Positions 1-12,479 of a DNA stretch of 64,000 nucleotides are shown one piece after another. Source of the stretch: Diabrotica undecimpunctata (lineage: Eukaryota > Arthropoda > Insecta > Coleoptera > Chrysomelidae); assembly GCF_040954645.1 (NCBI RefSeq), contig NC_092803.1, forward strand, positions 121,415,961 to 121,479,960, written 5' to 3'. The notes under the pieces were generated by a model. It was not told the DNA's origin, ran no database searches, and saw nothing but the letters and a program-made list of their open reading frames with translations. The stretch's first letter is position 1. Each line of letters begins with the position of its first letter. A program made the translations under genes and the position numbers.

Positions 1-603
1 TGGCAAATAAGAACCTACTTTTCATGAGCTACAACTCTGCTTTTACATTTTTGCTAACAATATTTTTTCGATAAAATACTTATTTTTTAACGTTATTTGT
101 TAAAAACCGTCTGAAAACGTGTTTTTTTTAAATGAACATTTTTATTTCATTTTCATTTCACTCGTAAAACTCAAAAAGTATTGAGAAAAAACTTAGCAAA
201 AAAACTCTATAGAACAAAAAAGTTACTTAGAATTAGTAATTTAATCCATTCAGGATTTATTTTGAACGTATGCTTTTTACTTCAGACAAGGGGTGACTTT
301 TACTCCCCAAAGAAACCCTGGACTGAAGTCCAAAAGTAAAGTAGAGGGTAAGAGAAACCTAAATCCAAATTTTCAAGCAAATCCGACGTGCTGAGGAAAA
401 TTACACTCCAAAACGGTCATTTACTGGCCTATTGTAGCATTTCACGTTTTTAAATATCTCCTTTTAAAAAGATAGATATTAAATTATTAATTATGACCTC
501 CAGAAGTATCTTAAAGTACAAAATAGACTGTCTAAAGTAATATAAAATCTATTTAGTCTATAATGCTAAAAATTGTTCTCTCACAAAACAAAACTATACT
601 AAA

Positions 604-1790
604 ATGAAGGCATCTCCTGGGGCAAATTTCAAAGGAGCGTTTAACAAAATCTTCGATTCCATGACGGAAATACTAAAAAGAAGAAATGTCCCATGCGAAA
701 TCTTCATATGCGAGAGGACAAAGGCAGTCTTAACAAATAGAACCATCGTGTCCACATTAGGGGGACTCATTGTCGAGGTTAGGACGTAGTTTCCCACAGG
801 AAGGAGTATTATCTCTACTGCTGTGGGCAACACTAGTAGACAACTTCTTAACAAAACTGTCCAAAGATGGGTTTTACTACGTGGGCTATGCGGAGGAGCT
901 GTCAGGTCAAAGGGCATTTTGCCAAGACACTATCGGAATTGTAGTTGTAGTTGTTACTTTTATGAGAAAAATGGCACTACAAGGATTACATCCATGGGTA
1001 CTCAGGGGAGTGGAGATTCCATTTGTGGATTAGACCAAGTACTTAGGTGTAATATTTGATCAGTAGCTGACGTGGAATTCACACATTTAAAATGTTACAC
1101 AGAAGGCTATAATAACCCTTGACAGATAGACCACAATGTGGGAAAAAATTTAGACTGAGTCCAAAAACGAACCTTTGGTTATACATACAAGAGTTATAAG
1201 ATCCATAATGACTGACGGTTCAGTAGTATGGTGGACAAAGACGCAATAGGTTGGAGTGATTCGGCTGTTTAGTCACATACAAAGGCTTGTTTGCTTTTGT
1301 GTCACGGAAGCCGTGATAACCGCCCCTAAAGACATATTAACGCAGGGAGAGGCCAGGTTAACAGTACACAGGGAAATATAAGATCAAGCTTATATAAACA
1401 TAATGCAAGGAGCTGATCAAATAAGGGTATATTACGAAGAAAGGCGGAACCCGTTCTGGGCATACCTGTAGAACGAATGGTCCATAGCTTTGATAAACAT
1501 TTAAATATCATAGTACCAAGAGGAAAGATTAGGTAAAGGATCCGCCAACATTAACAACCTCAAGTTGACAACCTCAAGTAGATATACAAAATCCGCTTAA
1601 ACTGGGAAACATATGCACTTTATTTCAGGCAAAAGTTGCCGCTATACAAAAGTGTGCTTCTTAGCTGTAAAAACCCTCAATTATAGGCAGATTAACTCAG
1701 TACTTGTATATAGGACTGTTTGGATGCCTTTTATGGATGTTATAAGTTGGAATATATTGATAGTATCCTGTTTCAGTATGTAAAAGCTAA
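604..1790 (+). pseudogene. R1/I-type non-LTR retrotransposon pol remnant (RT to RNase H)
   Basis: Two overlapping frames carry the reverse-transcriptase core: FPQEGVLSLLLW (motif B) around 790-840 and then VGYAEE near 880-900, where the family has YADD. Both metal-binding aspartates are therefore changed to Glu. After 1040 a third frame gives LGVIF-like text, HTRVIRSIMTDGSVVWW and then FQAKVAAIQK near 1625, which resembles the glutamate-bearing strand of the RNase H domain found in I/R1-group elements. Many frameshifts and stops lie between. The 5' endonuclease half is absent. Assignment to R1 versus I clade is uncertain; retrotransposon origin is fairly sure. Confidence 0.65.
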
Positions 1791-2448
1791 TAAATTTGCC
1801 GCTAATTATCCCGAAATCCTGCTTTTAAATTGCGAATGCACACAATCTAGCAGCCATTGATAAATGATACTAAGATACAAGATACTTTTCTTCACTCATC
1901 AGATTTAGATGTGTAACATTTAGACCACTGCCTATAAATTTCTCCTTCTGATAAATTTCCTGATTTAGGCCGATACACCGACAAGGCGCGAACCAATGGC
2001 TGATAGGGGTCGTGTTATGTATATATTGGAAGATGAGTAAGGTAACCAAATAAACATTCTTGAATCAACTAAGAACATTTTATTAGGGACTGCGGCTATA
2101 TCATTGTTGAACATTTGGCAATTGAACATGACTCAGACACATAGACATATACCCACAATACATATAGGTACACACATAACCTAACACTCACCTAATTTTT
2201 TTTTAGTTACCGTATATATTTCTCATCCCTATGTACAAATTGAAGCCTTCGTTGTGTAAAATTCGAAAACGGTATCTTCGAAGAGAATGATTCTTGCATT
2301 TATCGAATCAATTTCATTCATTATAGCTCATTACAGCGTATATGCTAAAATTGAGACCCGATAATGTAATATATCGATTACGTTGTATTGGTAACGAGAT
2401 AACAGTGGATTAAATATTGCAATGCATTAAATGTGTGTAGTTTGATAT

Positions 2449-2810
2449 TTATTTACTCTTTCCACATACATTAAAATAAAGTGCCGTAAAAAATATTAAT
2501 AAAATATTAATATCAAAATCAATTTTAAAGATATAACAAATTTCGCTTATTATATCTTCAAAAAATTTAACTGTGTAAAAAACAATTTGAGCTCTGGCCT
2601 CCCTCAGCAAACCTCTCCATTTGTTACGGTCTCCTCCACGATCGACTGCCAAGGAGATTTCTTGCGTCCTCATCCACATCATTCTCCCATCGCTTTCTCG
2701 CTCATCTAATAGGTTTCTTCCCCTGCACCTTTGCATTCAACAGCTTTTTGGAAGCTTGTTTTCTTCCATCCTAAATACAGGGCCTGTCCATTAAAAACGA
2801 TGTAGAGGGA
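2449..2810 (-). pseudogene. 3' end of an RTE-like non-LTR retrotransposon
   Basis: Read on the minus strand, 2810 to about 2580 encodes in shifting frames the basic C-terminal tail typical of RTE-like polyproteins: LPKKLLNAKVQGKKPIR, ARKRWENDVDEDAR and DRNKWRGLLREARAQ. The tail follows the RT domain in intact elements and usually sits next to the 3' UTR. Upstream domains are missing, so this is a 5'-truncated copy. The AT-rich end of the open frame (2449-2570) is probably not coding. Confidence 0.6.
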
Positions 2811-5014
2811 CATACTGAGATAAAGGTGTTTCATTAAACATATATATACATACATACATACTTATATATTATACAGCGTTCGTACTTCCACTTCCGTGAC
2901 GCATCGGCATTTTACTATAGAGAAAAAGTAATACAACGTCAGTATAGAAGTTCGCTTAAAAAAAATTCATTCGCTATTTATAAGTAGTTGCAGAGAAAGA
3001 TCACATAATGAAAAATTAATATATTATAGTTTTTAAAAAAAATTATGTATTAAGAGAAAGTATTAGCAAAAATGAATATTTTGATTTGTTTAGTAAAAGT
3101 TTCCTGTTGAAACCGCATCCTTACAGTTGGTAATTATTAGTGATGTAGTATTAATAAATATTTATTATCTATGATCGCTTATATACTCTTACCACATATT
3201 AAAAACAATGATAAAACTAGAAATCTCTTCCTAGTCGAAAGAAAAATATATTCGTAGATAATTGTCTTATCGTACTACTCGAGAAAGTGTAAATGGTAAA
3301 TTTGCCAAAATTAAATAAAATCCAAAAGTAGCGCTAGGAGTGGCTATGTTTTCTGCATTATACGAAGCAATATCAAATATCTAACGAATGTTTACAATTT
3401 CAAAACGTAAAATGAATAAAAAATATATTTTGATATCACAAAGAAAAAAAAAACATATAAAAACTAAACAGAAATATACATTAAAAGACGAATAAAAAGT
3501 GTAAAATCACTGCAGATTCATTAAAAATATAAATAAATACAAATAAAGTATAGAAGCAAGTAGTAATTTCATAAAAATCATAATACCCCAGGAAAGGAAG
3601 CATTTAAAAATCGAAAGATTACTGGGCGCTATTTTTAACTGGAATATTTAGGGAGAGTTAATAGAAAAGGTGTATCCTCTCGTGAGTCTCGAAATTTTTC
3701 CTGCGTTATGGTTTTTTATTAACATTTAACCAAAAAATCGTTTTTTTTTCATTCAGTTCAATATTGTGAAAAAACTACGCATTCTAGATAAAAACATTTT
3801 ACAGTCGACTTTCTAGAAAATACTTGCTATTTAAAATAAAATTTTCTAAATTAAAAAATGTTTACAAACAAAAAAGTTATTGCAAATTAAACCCGAAAGT
3901 AAGCATATTTTTAATTGTTTATAATTAATAAAATAAATAATTAAAACATTTAAAATACATATTGCAATGTGAGTTTTTATACAAATACTAAATTTGGGAA
4001 AGATAGGCCCGATCGGTCAAATAGTTTTTAAACAATTCTATTTGTTTATCCCATTTGAGAAAAAAAAATGGTCATTTTCAATTTGTTAAAACCTAGAATG
4101 ATTTTTATAAACTAATTCTCTTCAAAAGATATTAGATTTTCATGTTTTTAAAAAAGTATTACTTTTTAATTGTTTACTTACAAATAATTAATGCCAAATA
4201 AAGTACCATTTTTCGCCTTATAAACAAGTATCATTATCATAAGTACATTATCTGCGCCATTAAAAAAAAACAAAATAGGTCATCTGAAAGGTTATAAAAA
4301 ACAAATCTTTAAAAAAATAAAAAGTTTTTCATTTAAAATTTAATTAAGTAAGTTTAATAAAGGCCTAATTAACATTGTGGAAGCTGGTTACAGTTAGTAA
4401 ACCAAAAGAAAGGTCGCAGAGGTCGCATGGTGATGAAAATGTCTTTCAAGCTCAACAAAACGTCTTTCAAGCTCTTGAAAACTGAAACCGGAACTTCAAA
4501 ACCGAGCGCACTTAAACAACTGCAATATCTCGGGTTCTTATTTTTTTTATTACTGAAGGTAGCTCTGCTAAATAATAAGTTCTAACATATTTTCGGTATG
4601 AACTCGGTATTTATCAATGTAATCGTGTATCATATGAAAAAAACTCATTTTACAGAAAAACGGTTTATTCTATCGAAATTTAGTAAGAGATCTTTTTTAC
4701 TCAAAAATAGTTGTGATTCAGTAAATTAATTGTAAAAATTAAGAAATGTCATAAATAAAAAAATTAGTTCAATTTTGACTTGGGACGCATCCTGTATATG
4801 ACGCCCCCGATAAAAATTTTAATTATGAAAGTCAAGTCTTGAAAGTCAAATTTTTGGATTGAAAGTAAGATGAGTCTTTGGTTAGAAGATAAGACTTAGG
4901 ATAATTAACATTGCTACCAGTTTTAAGACCATTTATTGCTGTATAACCTGTACTATTTACATTTGTTACTGATAGTACTCTTAGGTTATATTTTTATATT
5001 TAGTCTGGACACAT
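2811..5014. other. AT-rich stretch with no gene seen
   Basis: No open frame with protein-like composition was found on either strand. There is a short impure ATAC repeat near 2838-2872 and several poly-A/T runs. Phrases such as GGTGTTTCATTAAA (2825) and CATCCTGTATATGACG (4788) resemble ends of short insect DNA repeats, but no partner ends were found. Confidence 0.5.
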
Positions 5015-5179
5015 CGAGTAGGGCACCTTCAGACAAAAATGTACGGGGCACAATCAGACAAACGCAATGGAAAATAGAGACACCTTTTTTGAAATTACGT
5101 GCTTAAAAGTTATACAATATATATTTAGTTATTTAGTTATATATATTTATAATTAGTTTTGTTCTGAAGCTATTTTTTT

Positions 5180-8100
5180 CTTCTTCAGTGCCTTATCCGG
5201 TCCGGATGTTGGCGATCATCAAGGCTATCATGGTTTTGTTGACTGCTCTGCGAAACAGCTCCGCTGAGGTCATCCCAAACCATTGTCGGAGATTTTTCAA
5301 CCACGAGATACGACGGCGTCCCGGTCCTCTTCTGCCAAATACTTTACCCTGCATAACAAGTTGAAGAATTCGATATTTTTCTTCGTTCCGCATCACGTGG
5401 CCGAGGTACTCAAGCTTGCGTTGTTTAATTAAATTAAGCACTTCTTTTTCTTTTGACATGCGCTGTAGGACCTCAACGTTGGTGACATGGTCCACATAAG
5501 ATATTTTTAGTATCCTTCTGTATATCCACATCTCGAAGGCTTCGATTCGTTTTTCAGTGGCTTGCGTCAGTGTCCAGGCTTCAACTCCATACAGTAACAC
5601 TGGAAGAACGTAGCACCTCACTATTCGCATCTTGGTTCCCAAACTGAGATCACTGCAGCACAGCAAGGATCTCAACTTAATAAATGTAGACCGTGCCATT
5701 TCAATTCTGGATCTAATCTCTTGAGCGTAGTCCCATTGTACGTTGAGGGTAGTTCCGAGGTAAGTGAATCTGTCGACTCTCTGGATCTTTTCGCTACCTG
5801 CCATTAGTGCCCCGGGATCTAAATTTGTACGGCTGACAACCATGAATTTAGTTTTCTTAATATTAAGGTTCAGTCCGTATGTTACGCTCACAGTTCGCAC
5901 TCGGTCTAGTAAGGCCTGCAGATCGTTTAGGCTGGTTGCTAGTAACACAGTGTCATCGGCGTAGCGGATATTATTAATGTATTCACCGTTCACTCGGATT
6001 CCCATGTCTAGGTTTGTGAGGGCTTCATTAAAAATCTCCTCAGAGTATATATTGAAAAGAGTCGGCGATAGCACACATCCTTGTCTTACTCCTCGCATGA
6101 TCTTCACTTGGTCGGTCAGCTGGTCTTCGACCTTGACTTGAGCACGCTGGTTCCAGTATAAATTCATGATGATCCGAATGTCCTTCTCATCCAATCCAAC
6201 TCTTTGTAGTGCGGTGACCATCTTCTGGTGCTGACAACGGTCAAATGCCTTGGCGTAGTCAATAAAACAAATATAGACATCACAACTGACATCGCGGCAT
6301 CTCTGAAGTAGGACTTGTAAGGTGAAAAGTGCTTCACGTGTACCCATAGAATTGCGGAATCCGAATTGCATTTCACCGACATTTTCTTCGCATTTCTTGT
6401 AAATTCTGGCATGTATGATTTTAAGAAAAATTTTAAGTGCATGACTCATAAGACTGATAGTTCGGAAATCTTCGCACGTTTTCGCAGATCGTTTTTTTGG
6501 TAGAGTTACAAATGTTGACAATAGCCATTCCTCTGGGATATTACCTGAATCGTATATGGCGTTGAACAGTTCAGTTAACTCCTTCGTGCTCACTTCACTC
6601 ATCACCTTAATAAGTTCAACGGGTATTTCGTCCGGACCTGTAGCCTTACCATTCTTAGACTGTTGTAAAGCAGCCTTTACCTCGCTTTCTAGAATTGACG
6701 GCCCTGTCATGCAATTTATTTCCGGAAGGTTGCTGCGGTCGTCCCAGAAAAGTTCTTCGATATATATTTTCCAGGTAACCAACTTCTCATTCACTGTCGT
6801 CGCCAGATTACCGTCTTTATTTATGAGGAAGTGTGTGTTTCTCCTCTTGTATTGACCAGTGGCTTCACGAATGCTTCGGTGGATATTTATATGATCGTGT
6901 TTCTCTTGGAGCTCCTCGATTATTTTACATTTTTCTTGCATCCATGTCTCCTTGGCTCTTCGTATTTCTTTTTTAATTGTCTGGTTGGTTTCTTGGTATT
7001 TCTTCGCGTCCCTGTTTTTCATTAATCTTCTTTGTTCCATCATCTGTAGAATGTCATCAGTCATCCATTCTTTATTTTTTACTCTTTTTTTCTTTCTCAG
7101 ATGTTCTTTTCCCGCATTCAGCATGACGTCTTTGATATAACTCCATTTTTGTTCTACACTCTGTTCTTGTTGTTGAGCCGTTTCTAGTTTTTGTCTCATT
7201 GTATCTCTCACGTTTTGACGAACTACGGGGTCTTTTAGAGTGTCATAATCCAGGTTCTGTTTAGGTTTATTTTTGATGAGTTTCTTTAGTTTGAGTTCTA
7301 TCTGGCCCACTAATGGGTTGTGGTCCGATGAGACGTCTGCTCCTGGGTAGGTCTTCACCGAAGTCAAGCTGTTCTTGAATCTTTTGTTAATGAGAATAAA
7401 GTCTATCTGGTTTCTGATGATATTGCTGGCTGTATCTGCAGGTGACTTCCACGTATAAAGTCGTCTCGGGGGAAGTTTAAACCACGTGTTAGCAATGGTA
7501 AAATCTTCTTCCCGGCAAAATTGTATGAGTCGGTCTCCTCTTTCGTTTTTCTCGCCTAAGCCGTGTTGTCCGACGATGTCTTCTACACTGCTTTTGCCAA
7601 CTTTGGCATTGAAATCACCCATGATGATGGTTAGCTCGTTCTTCTTGGTGTATTTTAGTGCTTTTTGTACAATTGCGTAGAACTCCTCGATATCCTCTTC
7701 TGGTTTTTCTGATGTTGGAGCGTAAATTTGAACGATGTTCGTATTAACGGGTCTGCCTTGCAGCTTCATCAGAATGACCCTGTCAGAGAGAGGTATCACG
7801 CTGATCACAGCCCCAGCGACCTTTTTGCTCAGAATCAATGCTACGCCATTCCAGTGATGTGGTTTGTCGTTTCCCGCATAGTATACCATATGCTCATCCA
7901 CACAGCACTGTCCCGAGCCTGGCCATCTCATCTCGCTGATTCCCATCACGTCGATATTTAGTCTTTTCATTTCTTGAATGGTGTTGTGTATCTTTCCCCC
8001 TTCAAACATACTTCGAACATTTCAAGTACAGATTTTTTGAACGTTCCACGTGCACACTTTATCTTTATTAGTGTTTAAATATTGGTAAGGATTTCGTGGG

Positions 8101-8608
8101 TTGACGACCTGGGAAGCCTTACATTTTTGTGTTCTTCCTCCCCTGCCGGATCTTGGTATCCGAAGTCCATGATCAGTATCTTCTCCAAATTGGTTTACAT
8201 TAACCATGATGAATGAACTAGGGACTATTTATGGGGTGGTTTCCCGTTGCCTTCCCCATCGCAGTGTCACAACCGATTGACTCGTAATGTGAGTGGCGCC
8301 TGTGAGTATCTAGAATTAAGCCTACAGGATTTTTTTTTTTTTTTCCCACAGCCTTAATCCAGTAATGACATTACTGCTGCCTAATGTCATGTCCTCAGTT
8401 GATCCGCGGGTACTTATTTGGCTAAGCCTTATTCGTACCTGTCCTGTATATCTACAGGAACTCCCCTATCAGCCATTGGGACGCGCCGTGTCGGGGTTGA
8501 GGACTTCCCCGCCCAGTCTGTCTTGCGCAAAGTGCTGAAGGACCCCTACTTAATTCAGGGTCCCTCCTCTACCCAAGCTGAGACCGGCACCGGAATTTGC
8601 GGCATGCG
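5180..8608 (-). mobile_element. Nearly full-length RTE-like non-LTR retrotransposon
   Basis: The element is read right to left. The 11-bp string GCTATTTTTTT flanks it at 5169-5179 and 8609-8619, a target-site duplication from target-primed reverse transcription. Order on the minus strand: a GC-richer 5' leader (8608-8208), a single polyprotein frame with endonuclease and RT (8207-5193), and a very short 3' UTR ending in a GAAGAA repeat at 5180. The length of 3.4 kb and single ORF fit RTE-clade elements. It sits inside the older pogo-like element. Clean ends and one visible disabling change in the ORF suggest it is among the younger insertions here. Confidence 0.85.
5193..8207 (-). pseudogene. 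RTE-like endonuclease/reverse transcriptase polyprotein with one stop
   Basis: The frame runs from 8207 to 5193 (about 1005 codons) with one in-frame TGA at 8022-8024. Counting from Met at 8009, the apurinic-type endonuclease shows GISEMRWPG (~22), GDFNAKVG (~131) and SDHNPLV (~227). The RT shows GPDEIPVELI (~457), FIDYAKAFD (~579), GVRQGCVLSP and YADD (~683), followed by a thumb/connection region and the basic tail GRRGPGRRRISWL. All catalytic motifs look intact. The N-terminal 61 codons end VCTWNVQKICT-stop-NVRSM: the WNVR start of the endonuclease seems duplicated in tandem and the second Trp codon became TGA. Such proteins are often mislabelled craniofacial development protein 2-like in insect gene sets. 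Confidence 0.88.
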
Positions 8609-8639
8609 GCTATTTTTTTGCGGCATGTTAAAGTTTTTA

Positions 8640-8810
8640 CTATTTAAATGGGAATAAGCCACAATTAAAGGTTAAAGTGCGTTTATTGACGTTTCAATTT
8701 CCACTTCGGAAATCGTTTTCAAAACACAAACATTAGTAAATTGTTTTTTAATAAAATAAATAAAATAAATTAAATAAACCTTTAATTGTGGCTTATTCCC
8801 ATTTAAATAG
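8640..8810. repeat. 34-bp perfect inverted repeat flanking a PLE ribozyme-type tail
   Basis: Positions 8640-8673 are the exact reverse complement of 8777-8810, with 103 bp between. The left arm continues into a tail that, on the minus strand, reads GAAGTGGAAATTGAAACGTC, with a hairpin ATTTCC/GGAAAT before GAAACGTC. This is the 3' half of a hammerhead-like motif with the CTGATGA half lost. The same tail recurs at 48475-48575 and 53559-53665. It lies inside the pogo-like element, 5' of its transposase. I read it as two PLE ends in opposite orientation, or a short non-autonomous derivative. Confidence 0.6.
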
Positions 8811-8864
8811 TAATTATTATTAATTATTTAAAAAGGGTTTCTCTTTGTTGCAGATTGTCTGAAG

Positions 8865-10144
8865 ATGGTAAGAAATAGGAGGAAAACTATGAATCTATGA
8901 AAGAATGTGTAGCGGCCATCCTAGATGGTGAATCGATAAGAAATGCTGCTAAAAGATTTTAGTAGCATTTGGATTAAAATACCAAACTGTTGGTATGTAC
9001 GTTAAGAAGTTTAGGTATAACCCAGATGACAAACATGATATGAAATTAAGAAACGATACTAGAAAGAATTTTACTGACAAACAGGAAGACGACCTTGAGG
9101 CATATTTAATAAAGTGTTCAAAAATGTTTTATGGTCTTAACAATCTAGAAAGAAAACTAGCACATGAGATGGCCAAAATGAACAATATTGACTGTCCTAA
9201 AAACTGGGAAGCTCCAAGAATGGCAGGAAAGGACTGGCTATACGGTTTTATAAAACGCCACCCAAGATTATCACTCCGTGCTGCTGAAGGAGGCAGTATT
9301 GCACGTGAAATTTCCTTTAACAAACATAATGTGAATGCTTTTTTTAATAACTATGAAAAATTAATCAAAAGATACCCAGAACTCTGTGACTCATCCACGA
9401 TTTGGAATATGGATGAAACAAAAACTGAAACTAACCAAGAACCTTTTGTGTGATTTCACAAAAAGGCCAAAAACAAGAAGCAGCTGATGTAAGTGGTGAG
9501 AGAGGAACTCTGGTTACTACAGTCATGTTTATATATGCAGCTGGAAATAAAATACCTCCTTCTCTAGTATTTCTGAGAGTGCACTTCAAGAGCCACATGA
9601 TAATTAGAGCACCAAACGGGACCTTGGGTTTGGCTCATCAGTCAGGTTGGATGACCACTTCCAATTTAGTTCATGTGATGCAGCACTTTATAAAATGTTC
9701 AGGTTCCTCCGAAAAGAGAAGAATGCTTCTAATTTGCGTCAATCATGAGAGCCACTTGTCAATGGAGGCAATAGAACTAGCAAGAGCTAATGGCGTACAC
9801 ATTCTAACAGTTCCACCCCATTGTACCCACATGATGCAACCACTGGATGTGGGATTGAGGAAACCTTTTAAAACATATTATAATGTCGAATCTATCACGT
9901 GGTCGCATGTGTTGGAATAGCACATGGCCGTGCCATGTTACCACAGAGCATTATAAATTCTTTCAAAAAAACATTAATATTTCCAGTTGACAGGCACATT
10001 TTCACCGACGATATGTTTGCTCTCAGTTTGGTCAGTGAGAGACTGACATTTTTTAGAATGTCATTTAAAGTAAATTTTAAATTTTTTTACCCCATCGTAC
10101 CAGATATCTATAGTGTTTCTTTATCAGAAATTGTAGCCCTTTGA
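8865..10144 (+). pseudogene. pogo/jerky-type transposase (Psq HTH, CENP-B HTH, DDE)
   Basis: In order: a pipsqueak-like helix-turn-helix, SMKECVAAILDGESIRNAAK, split by a frameshift from GLKYQTVGMYVKKF; a CENP-B-type domain with NWEAPRMAGKDWLYGFIKRH and LSLRAAEGGSIAR (~9190-9300); and a DDE domain beginning IWNMDETKTE (~9400). A frameshift near 9450 moves the frame to RGTLVTTVMFIYAAGN and LTVPPHCTHMMQPLDVG (~9800). The first and last acidic positions are present, but the second, expected in LDNHESH, reads CVNHESHLS: Asp is replaced by Val. The tail RAMLPQSIINSFKKT lies in another frame (to about 10050). It is a dead copy. Confidence 0.85.
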
Positions 10145-10293
10145 TTTGGTTTGATTAAGTATCATAATATAGTTTTAAATATTGTAATAAATAATTTCTA
10201 AAACATTTATATGAGGTTGTCATTTTTCCAATTGTGCCTGAAGCTACCCCATTCCCCGTCTGAAGGTGCCCCCAAGTGGGGCACCTTCAGATG

Positions 10294-12479
10294 TTTTTGA
10301 AAAAGTGGTTTTGATTTTTTTTTTACAAGTATAGGGTTTAATATTAAAAACATATATACAGTGAAAGTTCAATGAACAATGTATTTTATGAATATTTTCT
10401 TTCTTTATTTGGTGAGGTATTTAGAGTGATATGGCAGTTAAAATTTTTATGTCTGAAGGAGCCAACTCTCCCTTATCCTTTAAGATAGTCCACGCCATAG
10501 ATCGAACAATTTCTGCCGTATCCACGGGTTCAAAGAATTTGTATTTTTTTTTTAGGTTTTTTTACAATTTCTTAAACTATTTATTACCAAGTTCTATCTA
10601 CGATAATCTTATTACAGTATTTGCGTCTTTATAGATTCTATTTTATATTTTAATAATATTATTTTCCTTTCTTTCTTTATTCTAATTATTCTAATAGCTT
10701 CCAACTTTGTACATATATTTTAGTGTATGTAAGTTGCCCGGCGATTAGTATATCTAAAAAAGCAAAAGATACAAAATAACTTATGTTGAATTCAGCATTA
10801 AAAGTTTTATGGAAAAAAATTATGAAAATTTTTACTTCTTACAAAAGAAGAAAACTACAAGAAAACACATTTAATCGTAAGATAAGATAGTTAGTATGCT
10901 GCTTTTGGGTTAGGTTCTGACTGCATTAACTTCTCCAATATGTTAATACATACACTGCTGTTCAATGGAAATAACTTTAAAGCTAAACTATATTTTTTAT
11001 TCAACACATTCAAAAGAATTCATTATATTTAGGTCGTAGAACTTTGTATTGAAATCTATTTTTATATTAATTTTAAATTTCTGGTATTATGGTATATTTA
11101 AAATTTGTGCTACAAATTAAATTGTCGATGATTCCTTAATCGGGATTATTACCGTATCTTCAAAAAGTAACGAAACGTAGTATAGTCTAGTCTGCAATCT
11201 AGATAATAGCGTTATATCATAATAATTATATGCGAGAAAGTAACGGCCAGTCATAACGTTTAAGATATAAGGCGTGCTTACTCGGCTTCCAAAAAATAAA
11301 TAAAATCTCGAAGTAAACTAGACCGGCAAGGAAACCAAATTTAATGATAGTTATTAGGCTACTTTTATCCTCCGATATAGATCGTTTAAAAATAAAGTAA
11401 CACTATGAAAGTTAACTATATGCTCTGAAAATACCTTTGGTCAAAAACAAAATAGTATTTTAAAGAAGTCTGTTGGTTAACAACACAAGTTTTATTATAC
11501 AAAGATTGGAATTATATTTGGGAATGAGATTCCACATAGAATGTGGAATTAAATATTACATTCATTTATCGAATTTAACTCCATATGATGTCAAAATTTG
11601 AAATATAATAGAGGATGGTATATTTATCATAAAAAATCAGGATATATAGATCTATCGAAACAAATCGTAGTTAGAGGAGTCTATGAAATAACTTATGTAT
11701 AAGTAAGCAGCGACATAGCCAGGATTTTATTTCGGCGGGTGTCCACTCTTTTAAACTCATCCTCCTTTCTACAAAACGTTTAGAAATTCAATCCACCAAT
11801 GAAATATTTAATTTTTTTTTATAATTATTTTTATAAATTTTTTTGTAACAAGAATACTTACTCTTTTCAATATATTTTTTTTGAGTTAGGAGAAGTTTGT
11901 CAGTAATGAGTAAAAAACTTGCACAGAGAAATGATGACAATAAAATGTTCCTAATTAAGTATATTTGTAAATATTACTATTGAAAATGTAGGTATATGAG
12001 AAAAAGTATTAGAAAAACAGTATTTGTAAGAAAAATAATTGACTTTTAATTTAAAAAATTATAATAAATCAAAATTTATGTTTTTTAAGAAATTAATATA
12101 TTACTTTTAAATTACATTATTTAAAATCTTGGAATGCCAAAAATAATAGCATGTTATAACTTACACAAATATTTATTGAAATGCAAACTTGTAAGTTTTA
12201 AGTAAAGAAAAAACAGCATGCATAATAATAAAAGTGAATATAATCATATTTTTATTAGTAACATGTACTTTTTGTAATTATTGTACACAATATTGTTTGT
12301 GTCAATGGTCTTTGCAGCCGAGACACATTAATTTAAATAAAAAAAAATTCTCATTTTTTTGCCATTATATCTAAAACATTGTCTCAACTGACGTCAATTT
12401 TCAAGTGACATGACAGTAGGACAAGTCTAGCAAGACAAAGAAAACTGCAAGGAAAAAGCTACAAAGCGATATAACACAT
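10294..12479. other. AT-rich stretch with no gene seen
   Basis: About 2.2 kb of A+T-rich sequence without a protein-like frame. The open frame at 10431-10634 is low complexity and shows no family resemblance. No long direct or inverted repeats were noticed. Confidence 0.5.

Larger units (their letters stand above)
5021..10271 (+). mobile_element. pogo/Tigger-like DNA transposon, split by a nested RTE
   Basis: The motif GGGCACCTTCAGAC occurs at 5021-5034 and in inverted orientation at 10258-10271, each followed inward by a second GGGG-containing imperfect repeat. This suggests terminal inverted repeats of one element. Between them lie a broken pogo-type transposase (8865-10144) and a complete RTE insertion (5180-8608). 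Without the RTE the element would be about 1.8 kb. The left end is preceded by TA, the usual pogo target, but no matching TA is clear on the right. A second GGGGCACCTTCAGA in opposite orientation at 10278-10292 makes the right end a hairpin, so the exact terminus is uncertain. Confidence 0.55.

Noticed and set aside
5764..7961. Plus-strand open frames across 5764-7961
   Set aside because: Shadows of the minus-strand RTE polyprotein; no independent protein motif.
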